Positions 1-5,983 of a DNA stretch of 19,517 nucleotides are shown piece by piece. A model generated the notes under the pieces. That model saw only the letters and a list, made by a program, of their open reading frames with translations, was not told the origin of the DNA and did no database searches. Each line of letters starts with the position of its first letter. Position 1 is the stretch's first letter. This DNA comes from Bacteroidales bacterium (lineage in GTDB: Bacteria; Bacteroidota; Bacteroidia; Bacteroidales; UBA1402). Where the stretch lies: the NCBI GenBank assembly GCA_012511135.1, contig JAAZGQ010000010.1, forward strand, positions 1 to 19,517, in the 5' to 3' direction. The position numbers and the translations under genes were made by a program.

Positions 1-578
1 ATCTCTTGCCCGATCAGAATGATTTGTCGGAATTACTTGGTTTTGAGCCCGATGCGCAAGGCAACAAACTGCCGGTGTATCATTTCCCGGCCACCAAAGA
101 GGTGATTGAGAAAATAAAGAAAAGCCCTATCGTAAACGCTGTTCGTATAGAGCCTGCGCAGATTGGCATCAACGATTTGGGTGGCCCGGTATTTACTTTA
201 AGTGATGAAATTGCCTGGACCCGCGATAACTTCGGCCCTTTATGGATACCTCGTAAAGGCGCAGTAATTGAACTGAATCCCCGCAATGTCCTGCTTTACG
301 GCAGGGCGATTCGTGCCTATGAGCGCCACAATCTCGAGGAACGTCAGGGGCGTTATTTTATTGACGGAAAGCCGGCAGAACAATATACCTTCGAAATGGA
401 TTATTATTGGATGATGGGAGACAACCGGCATAATTCTGCCGATTCCAGAGCCTGGGGTTTTGTGCCCGAAGACCATGTCGTGGGTAAGCCCATGCGTGTG
501 TGGCTGTCGCTGGACAAAGACCGTAATTGGTTTCAGGGAAAAATACGCTGGAAACGTTTTATGAAAAAAGCCGTTTAG
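1..578 (+). CDS. lepB: Signal peptidase I, C-terminal part (5' truncated by the window edge)
   Basis: Type I signal peptidase, a membrane-anchored serine/lysine protease that removes signal peptides from exported proteins. Only the last ~192 codons are present; the reading frame is open from base 3 and the true start lies outside the window. The diagnostic box E is clear at about 136-151 counted from the in-frame TTG at 6 (MMGDNRHNSADSRAWG), followed by GFVPEDHVVGKP. The membrane anchor, the box B serine and the box D lysine must lie upstream. The ~130 residues before box E, with a GPLWIPRKG segment, match the long insertion usual in Bacteroidetes LepB proteins, so this is not an oddity. The stop is 8 bp before the WbqC-family ATG, which suggests co-transcription. 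Family certain; completeness unknown. Confidence 0.93.
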   Translation, partial: LLPDQNDLSELLGFEPDAQGNKLPVYHFPATKEVIEKIKKSPIVNAVRIEPAQIGINDLGGPVFTLSDEIAWTRDNFGPLWIPRKGAVIELNPRNVLLYGRAIRAYERHNLEERQGRYFIDGKPAEQYTFEMDYYWMMGDNRHNSADSRAWGFVPEDHVVGKPMRVWLSLDKDRNWFQGKIRWKRFMKKAV

Positions 579-586
579 AATTTGTA

Positions 587-1285
587 ATGTCTGTAGTCTT
601 GTTATCAACGGCCTATCTGGCGCCGGTGTCATATTATGTTTTGCTGGCAGGAGCCGAAAGGGCTATGATAGAACAATTCGAGAACTATCAGAAACAGTCT
701 TATCGCAATCGTTGCATAATAGCTGCCGCCAACGGCCCTCTGGTGTTGAGTATTCCGGTGCAAAAATCTTTGCCCGGCAAAAATCTGATCCGCGACATAA
801 AACTGTCCGGACACGGGAACTGGCAACATATGCATTGGAACAGTCTGGTTTCGGCCTATCGCTCCAGCCCGTTTTTTGAGTTTTATCAGGACGATATTCG
901 TCCTTTTTACGAAAAGAAGTACAAGTATTTGTTCGATTTCAATGAGGCCTTGAGAGAGGAAATTTGCGCTTTGCTCAATCTGGAGACCAGGCTTGAGTTC
1001 AGCACCACCTATATCGGGCAATCAGAGCCGCCCGGCCAGGGAACTGAAGCGATAAAAAGAGCAAGCCGGGAAGAAGAAAGCAAAAAAACAGCCGGCCGGG
1101 GAACTGAAATCCTGGATTACAGAAATATCCTGCATCCCAAAAAACAGAGGCTCAACAACTTGTTGCCGGGCTCTTATGTACAGGTTTTTGATCAAAAGTT
1201 TGGTTTTTTGCCCGATTTGTCTGTGCTCGACCTTTTGTTCAATACTGGTCCCGAAGCCCTTTTATATTTAATGCATAAACAATGA
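587..1285 (+). CDS. WbqC-family protein
   Basis: A 232-residue WbqC-family (WbqC-like) protein. Members occur in O-antigen or surface-glycan clusters and are often found beside lepB in Bacteroidetes; the biochemical role is not firmly established. Family signatures are the N-terminal LSTAYLAPVSYY segment, RNRCIIAAANGPLVLSIPV (~41-58), WNSLVSAYRSSPFFEFY (~84-100) and the C-terminal YVQVFDQKFGFLPDLSVLDLLF (~197-218). The ATG at 587 is chosen because homology begins there; the open frame extends back to 527 but overlaps lepB. Residues ~146-175 are a charged, low-complexity insert bounded by near-identical PGQGTEA and AGRGTEI peptides. The stop overlaps the next start by 4 nt (ATGA), so translation is probably coupled. 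Confidence 0.86.
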   Translation: MSVVLLSTAYLAPVSYYVLLAGAERAMIEQFENYQKQSYRNRCIIAAANGPLVLSIPVQKSLPGKNLIRDIKLSGHGNWQHMHWNSLVSAYRSSPFFEFYQDDIRPFYEKKYKYLFDFNEALREEICALLNLETRLEFSTTYIGQSEPPGQGTEAIKRASREEESKKTAGRGTEILDYRNILHPKKQRLNNLLPGSYVQVFDQKFGFLPDLSVLDLLFNTGPEALLYLMHKQ

Positions 1286-2511
1286 ACGAAGACATCTATA
1301 CCCTGCCCAATCAGATACGTGTCATTCGCAGGCACTGCGATGCCGGAGTCTCTTGTTGCGGCTTTGCCATTGCCGCAGGTTCGCGTGACGAAGAGGAAAA
1401 GGAACAGGGCCTGGCTCATTTTACGGAACATTTATTATTTAAAGGTACGCAGAAACGCAAAGCTTTTCACGTGCTCAACCGTTTGAATGCCGTAGGCGGC
1501 GAGTTGAATGCCAGCACAGGTAAGGAAGATACTTTTGTTTACGGACTTTTTCTCAAAAATGATTATGAAAGGGCTCTGGAGCTTTTGACTGATATGCTTT
1601 TTCATTCCACCTTTCCTCAAAAAGAAGTTGAAAAAGAAAGAGATGTTGTGCTGGACGAAATCAACAGCTACGAAGACTCCCCTTCGGAATTGATTTTTGA
1701 CGATTTTGAACGATCTATGTTTGAAGACCACCCCTTTGGTCGCAATATTCTGGGCGTGCCCGAAAGTTTGCAAACATTCAAATCTCAGGATTTCAGGGCT
1801 TTTGCCCGGCGCTGTTATACTACCGATCGCCTGGTCTTTTTTTCGCTCTCGCCCCTGGAGGACAAAAAAATAGATGCACTCATACAAAAATACCTGGGGC
1901 AGATTCCTGACAGTTCTGCAGCCTCGGTGCTAAAACAACGCAGCAGCCCCTTGCCTGTCAGGGCCTTCAAAAAGCAAATTACCCGAAACACCCATCAGAC
2001 ACATGTCTTGTATGGCAACAGGGCCTGTTCCATGTACGACGAAAAACGATATGCCTTGTTTTTGCTGAACAACCTGCTAGGGGGTCCGGGCATGAACAGT
2101 CGACTGAACAGCCTGCTCAGGGAACATGCAGGCCTGGTTTATACAGTGGAATCGGGGCTTAGTTTTTATACAGACACCGGTCTGTGCTCAATTTATTTTG
2201 GCAGCGACCCCAAAAACACCGATCGTTGCCTGTCGCTCATAGACAAAGAATTGAAGCGCCTGAGAGAACAGCCTCTGAGTTCTGCAAAATTGCATTTTGC
2301 CAAAAAACAACTTTTTGGCCAGTTGAGCATAGCCTATGAAAACAAGGAAAGCAGGGCTTTGAATATGGGTAAGAATTTGTTGTATTACAATAAATGTGAG
2401 CCCTTGAGTGACTTTTTGACCAAAATTGAGGCGGTAGATGCCATGCAACTCTGCGAAGTAGCTTCCGAGGTGTTTAATCCTTCGGAACTGTCTTTGCTGG
2501 TGTACTCCTGA
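1282..2511 (+). CDS. M16-family zinc metallopeptidase
   Basis: A 409-residue insulinase/processing-peptidase-like (M16) protein, usual size for the short single-chain bacterial type. The inverted zinc motif HxxEH is intact as HFTEH at residues 46-50, with a third ligand glutamate at 126 in VVLDEINSYEDSP, 76 residues after the second histidine as expected. The C-terminal half has the second M16 domain, including GGPGMNSRLNSLLREHAGLVY (~268-288). This form therefore looks catalytically competent. No signal peptide is visible, so it is probably cytoplasmic; the substrate is unknown, though peptide turnover is typical for the family. The start overlaps the WbqC-family stop (ATGA). No convincing terminator follows in the 76-bp convergent gap to the sugar kinase gene, which holds only two copies of GAATC(A/G)CTTA (2510, 2530) and two AGCTCCC words. 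Confidence 0.92.
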   Translation: MNEDIYTLPNQIRVIRRHCDAGVSCCGFAIAAGSRDEEEKEQGLAHFTEHLLFKGTQKRKAFHVLNRLNAVGGELNASTGKEDTFVYGLFLKNDYERALELLTDMLFHSTFPQKEVEKERDVVLDEINSYEDSPSELIFDDFERSMFEDHPFGRNILGVPESLQTFKSQDFRAFARRCYTTDRLVFFSLSPLEDKKIDALIQKYLGQIPDSSAASVLKQRSSPLPVRAFKKQITRNTHQTHVLYGNRACSMYDEKRYALFLLNNLLGGPGMNSRLNSLLREHAGLVYTVESGLSFYTDTGLCSIYFGSDPKNTDRCLSLIDKELKRLREQPLSSAKLHFAKKQLFGQLSIAYENKESRALNMGKNLLYYNKCEPLSDFLTKIEAVDAMQLCEVASEVFNPSELSLLVYS

Positions 2512-2587
2512 ATCACTTAGTGCGCACTTGAATCGCTTAATCAGCTCCCGATTGATTTGTTGAGCTCCCAAAAGGATTAATCCCGTC

Positions 2588-3502
2588 CTATGGTTGAACC
2601 TGAGGTCGTGGGATGTAGTTTTCGTAAGATTGGCAAACTTTGGCCGAAAATTCGATGCCCAAAGCAATAATCTTTTCCCAGTCGTTTTGTCTGAGCAATG
2701 CTAAATCTTTGCGTTTTATGTCTGCCAGCATTAGTCCGTAAAGTATGCCCGCGTTGAAAGAATCGCCTGCACCAACGGTGCTGAGGGTTGGGATTTTTTT
2801 GACCGGGTAGCTGGCCGAAAATTCAGGGCAATACAGCTCTACTTTTTTGTCGGCTGCCGTAAAAATAAAGTGTTCGCAATACGGAGCTATTTTTTCACGA
2901 TAAATATCACCGGCCTGCTGTTTTTGATACAGAGCCCCGAAGTCGTCTTCAGACCCCCTGATGATGTCGGCATAACGGTAATTTTCTATCAACACCGGAT
3001 TTAGAGACTTAGCCTGATAGCTGTGCGATTTTCGGAAATTGATATCGTAATAGATCAGTGCCGATTTTTGGACAGCTTTTTCCAGAAAAGCTTTGACTCG
3101 TTTGCGCAGTAAGGGATTCAAGGCGTAATAAGAGCCAAAAATTACAATATCATCCGGATTGATGGGCGGGAAATTGCCCTGCAGGCCTTTGATGGTATAA
3201 TCTTTGTAAAAAGTATAATTGGCATCGTTGTTTTCGTTCAGAAAAGCTAACGCGACAGCTGTATTGGTGTCGTTGTGCAGGTTCATGTATTTGGAAGACA
3301 AACCGTTGTTTTCCATAAAGTCGGTGATAAGTTTGCCCACCTGATCCTGGCCCAAATCGCTGACAAAATATACCGGAAGGCCAAGACGTCCTAAAGAAAT
3401 CAGACCATTGAATACCGATCCGCCCGGAGTAGCCGACACGGGCTGTTGGTTTTTAAAGACAATATCCAGGATGCTTTCTCCGATCCCAATAATTTTTCGC
3501 AT
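2588..3502 (-). CDS. PfkB-family carbohydrate kinase (fructokinase-like)
   Basis: A 304-residue ribokinase/PfkB-family kinase that phosphorylates a sugar or related small alcohol with ATP in the cytoplasm. The N-terminal IGIGESILDIV and the glycine pair PGGSVFNGLISLGRLG (~26-41) form the sugar-binding lid region. The C-terminal signature GAGDSFNAGILYG (244-256) supplies the anion hole and the catalytic base Asp247. Length is normal. The sequence resembles proteins annotated as fructokinase or generic PfkB kinase in Bacteroidales, but substrate cannot be assigned from these motifs. It is transcribed alone on the minus strand, divergent from the helicase gene, from a candidate promoter whose -7 box lies only 18 nt before its ATG, implying a very short leader. 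Confidence 0.9.
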   Translation of the reverse strand: MRKIIGIGESILDIVFKNQQPVSATPGGSVFNGLISLGRLGLPVYFVSDLGQDQVGKLITDFMENNGLSSKYMNLHNDTNTAVALAFLNENNDANYTFYKDYTIKGLQGNFPPINPDDIVIFGSYYALNPLLRKRVKAFLEKAVQKSALIYYDINFRKSHSYQAKSLNPVLIENYRYADIIRGSEDDFGALYQKQQAGDIYREKIAPYCEHFIFTAADKKVELYCPEFSASYPVKKIPTLSTVGAGDSFNAGILYGLMLADIKRKDLALLRQNDWEKIIALGIEFSAKVCQSYENYIPRPQVQP

Positions 3503-3520
3503 AGCTCAGGCTTGAATAAG

Positions 3521-3528
3521 CAAAGATA
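3521..3528 (-). promoter_or_regulatory. Candidate -7 box (TATCTTTG) for the PfkB kinase gene
   Basis: On the minus strand this reads TATCTTTG, matching the Bacteroidetes sigma(ABfr) -7 consensus TAnnTTTG. A start about 7 nt downstream would leave a leader of roughly 10-12 nt before the ATG at 3502. No clear TTG -33 element at the usual distance was seen, so confidence is moderate. Confidence 0.5.
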
Positions 3529-3610
3529 GGGAAGTTCTCTTAGTGATAAAATTATTTTATTTTAGAGGGATTAATTGTAATCATTTATCTTAGAATTCAA
3601 TTATTTATAC

Positions 3611-3618
3611 TACCTTTG
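3611..3618 (+). promoter_or_regulatory. Candidate -7 box (TACCTTTG) for the DEAD-box helicase gene
   Basis: TACCTTTG, followed by CGCCC, matches the Bacteroidetes -7 consensus TAnnTTTG exactly. It lies in the divergent region upstream of the helicase gene and implies a leader of about 50 nt. No properly spaced -33 TTG is evident. The leader contains the small dyad GAGG-ATTT-CCTC (3645-3656), which overlaps the purine-rich GGAGG at 3644-3648. Confidence 0.6.
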
Positions 3619-3674
3619 CGCCCGCTTCTGACGATAGAAGCCTGGAGGATTTCCTCTTGTATAAAACACAGTTA

Positions 3675-5498
3675 ATGAAGACATTCGAAGAATTGGGCCT
3701 GATCCCCGAACTATTGCAGGCCATTACGGAATTGGGTTTTGAGCTCCCGATGCCCGTTCAAGAAGAGGTAATCCCTTATTTACTTGGAGAAGAAAACGAC
3801 ATCATCGCCCTTGCTCAGACGGGTACAGGAAAAACGGCGGCTTACGGCTTGCCGGTGCTTCAAAAAATCAATGTAGAATTCAGACAGCCTCAGGCTTTGG
3901 TACTTTGTCCAACCAGAGAACTATGCTTGCAGATTGCTGATGACCTGAATGATTTTTCAAAATATCGAAAAAATCTCAGAGTGCTGCCCGTATATGGCGG
4001 CTCCAGTATCGAAAGCCAGATCAAGACCTTAAAAAAAGGTGTTCATGTGGTCGTGGCCACTCCCGGTCGTTTGCTCGACCTTATGAACAGGCGTTGTGTA
4101 GATCTTTCTTCCATAGTCAATGTTATTTTGGATGAAGCAGACGAAATGTTGAATATGGGCTTTTCGGAAAGCATTGACGCCATTTTGGCTGAGGTGCCCA
4201 AAAACCGGAATACTTTGTTGTTTTCGGCAACCATGCCGGACGAGATTGCCCGTATCTCCAAAAAATATATGTCCAGGCCACACGAAATTGTGATAGGCAA
4301 CAGGAACGAAAGCACAGCCAATGTCAGACACGAGTATTATATGGTTCAGGCCAGAGATAAATATCTGACATTAAAAAGAATAGCCGACTATTACCCCAAT
4401 ATCTACGGGATTGTGTTTTGCCGCACCCGTAAGGATACTCAGGAAATTGCCGACAAACTCATACAGGACGGCTACAGTGCCGATTCTTTGCACGGTGATC
4501 TTTCGCAGCAACAACGCGATTATGTGATGCAAAAATTTCGTGTACGCAATATACAATTGCTGGTAGCCACCGATGTCGCTGCCAGAGGTTTGGATGTTAC
4601 AGATTTGAGCCACATCATCAACTACAGCCTTCCTGACGAGAGTGAAGCCTATACCCACCGCAGTGGCCGAACGGGCCGCGCCGGCAAAACAGGCATATCC
4701 ATCTCTATTATTAACCTAAAGGAAAAGCACAAAATCAGAGAGATCGAAAAAAAGATCAACAAAACTTTTACTGCGGCCAAAATGCCCAGTGGCAAGGATA
4801 TTTGTGCCAAACAGGTGTTCAGCCTGATAGATCGTATCGAAAAGGTCAAGGTGAACGAAAAGGAGATTGCCGATTTGTTGCCTCAGGTATACCGCAAATT
4901 GGAATGGCTCGAAAAAGAAGACCTGCTCAAGCGTATCGTTTCGCTGGAGTTCAACCGCCTGATTGATTATTATCAGGAAGCTGAAGAAATTCAGACTATA
5001 GACGAGACTGCTTCCGGCAAGCGTGAACGTAACAAGACTGCGCAATCAAGTCGTGAGTTTTCCGGGCCCGAGCCGGGATACACCAAGGTTTTTATTGGCC
5101 TGGGCAGGATGGATGGCATCAATCCCAAAAACATCCTGGGTTTGGTGAGCGATTATGTGGACAGAAAAATACAGGTAGGCCGTATTGACTTTTTTACCCG
5201 CTATTCCTTGTTTGATGTTGAAGAAAAGTCGGCCAGGAATGTGGTTAATGCCCTGAGAGACCTCGATTTCCTGGGACGTAAAGTCCGGGTAGATCTGGCC
5301 ACTCCCGAGCAGATGAGCAGGGCTTCGAAAGAACGTAAGGCTTATGCTCCTGAAAACAAGTACGCCCGCAACAAAAAGCCATCCTACAAAAGAGCTGACG
5401 AAGAAAGAAGTTCTACGGGGGGCTATTATCGTGATTCTTATTCCGGGGCTGGGCGCAAAGCCTACAAGAGCAGAAATGTGGGATCGCGCAAGAAATGA
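3675..5498 (+). CDS. deaD: DEAD-box ATP-dependent RNA helicase with DbpA-type RNA-binding domain
   Basis: A 607-residue DEAD-box helicase that uses ATP to remodel RNA, likely in ribosome assembly or mRNA turnover. Counting from the ATG: Q-motif region ~22-30, motif I AQTGTGKT (47-54), PTREL (79-83), TPGR (129-132), DEAD (153-156), SAT (184-186), ATDVAARGLD (298-307) and HRSGRTGR (328-335). A DbpA-type RRM-like domain lies at ~468-541 (YTKVFIGLGRMDG), followed by a basic, Arg/Lys/Tyr-rich tail (545-607) that probably binds RNA. The in-frame TTG at 3657 has a GGAGG 8 nt upstream, but MKTFEELG at 3675 is the family's usual N-terminus, so the ATG is preferred. The symbol deaD is by family; csdA- or dbpA-like naming is equally defensible. 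A separate promoter precedes the downstream rpsO. Confidence 0.94.
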   Translation: MKTFEELGLIPELLQAITELGFELPMPVQEEVIPYLLGEENDIIALAQTGTGKTAAYGLPVLQKINVEFRQPQALVLCPTRELCLQIADDLNDFSKYRKNLRVLPVYGGSSIESQIKTLKKGVHVVVATPGRLLDLMNRRCVDLSSIVNVILDEADEMLNMGFSESIDAILAEVPKNRNTLLFSATMPDEIARISKKYMSRPHEIVIGNRNESTANVRHEYYMVQARDKYLTLKRIADYYPNIYGIVFCRTRKDTQEIADKLIQDGYSADSLHGDLSQQQRDYVMQKFRVRNIQLLVATDVAARGLDVTDLSHIINYSLPDESEAYTHRSGRTGRAGKTGISISIINLKEKHKIREIEKKINKTFTAAKMPSGKDICAKQVFSLIDRIEKVKVNEKEIADLLPQVYRKLEWLEKEDLLKRIVSLEFNRLIDYYQEAEEIQTIDETASGKRERNKTAQSSREFSGPEPGYTKVFIGLGRMDGINPKNILGLVSDYVDRKIQVGRIDFFTRYSLFDVEEKSARNVVNALRDLDFLGRKVRVDLATPEQMSRASKERKAYAPENKYARNKKPSYKRADEERSSTGGYYRDSYSGAGRKAYKSRNVGSRKK

Positions 5499-5540
5499 AT
5501 TTTTTGCATGGATCATGGTCAAATATTAAAATAATTATCT

Positions 5541-5548
5541 TACCTTTG
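5541..5548 (+). promoter_or_regulatory. Candidate -7 box (TACCTTTG) for rpsO
   Basis: TACCTTTG followed by CGGCC matches TAnnTTTG and shares the 10-mer TACCTTTGCG with the helicase promoter. It lies 42 bp downstream of the helicase stop, implying that rpsO has its own promoter and a leader of about 30 nt. A correctly spaced -33 element is not obvious. Confidence 0.62.
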
Positions 5549-5584
5549 CGGCCACTATTTTCTAATTTATTAAATAACAGCAGA

Positions 5585-5854
5585 ATGTATTTGCCGAAAG
5601 AAAAAAAGCAAGAAAACTTCGAAAAATACGGAACGTCCAACACGGATACTGGCTCACCCGAGTCCCAGATCGCCTTGTTTTCATACCGTATTTCTCATTT
5701 GACTGGACATTTAAAGTCAAATCGTAAAGATTATAGCACCGAACGCTCCCTTAAAATGATGGTAGGCAAACGTCGTCGTTTGCTCGATTACCTCAAGGAA
5801 AAAGATATTGAAAAATATCGTGCGTTGATCAAAGAGCTGGGTATCAGACGATAA
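5585..5854 (+). CDS. rpsO: 30S ribosomal protein S15
   Basis: An 89-residue S15, exactly the family's usual length. S15 binds 16S rRNA in the central domain early in 30S assembly and contributes to inter-subunit bridging. Diagnostic stretches are DTGSPESQIALFSYRISHLTGHLK (~21-44) and the basic VGKRRRLLDYLK block (~60-71). The open frame extends back to 5495 with no family similarity, so the ATG at 5585 is the start. It follows the helicase gene, has its own -7 box at 5541 and is closed by a strong intrinsic terminator 16 bp after the stop. No obvious S15 autoregulatory leader structure was seen in the short leader. Confidence 0.97.
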   Translation: MYLPKEKKQENFEKYGTSNTDTGSPESQIALFSYRISHLTGHLKSNRKDYSTERSLKMMVGKRRRLLDYLKEKDIEKYRALIKELGIRR

Positions 5855-5870
5855 GAGCCTGATCCAATTT

Positions 5871-5926
5871 AAAGACCGGTCTTGAAAGTTCTGGAATATC
5901 CCTGGCTTTTGAGACCGGTCTTTTTT
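5871..5926 (+). terminator. Strong rho-independent terminator after rpsO
   Basis: Arms AAAGACCGGTCT (5871-5882) and AGACCGGTCTTT (5912-5923) are perfect 12-bp complements. Pairing can extend to 18 bp (5871-5888 with 5906-5923) using two G-U pairs, closing a 17-nt loop, followed by a T run to 5926. Each arm also contains the self-complementary 10-mer AGACCGGTCT. The structure works only in the plus direction, since the other flank lacks a good T tract. It isolates rpsO from malQ. Confidence 0.9.
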
Positions 5927-5983
5927 AATACCATCACATTAAGTTCATTTCTGTATTATTGTCCTTTTTTTATCCATTCGGTT

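Noticed and set aside
2512..2587. Possible bidirectional terminator between the M16 and PfkB genes
   Set aside because: Only short, weak pairings (for example AATCG with CGATT) and a GGATTAATCC palindrome are present, without a stable stem or T run.
5882..5983. Upstream extension of the malQ frame to a TTG at 5882
   Set aside because: The extra 34 codons begin inside the rpsO terminator hairpin and show no similarity to CBM20, which starts cleanly at the ATG at 5984.
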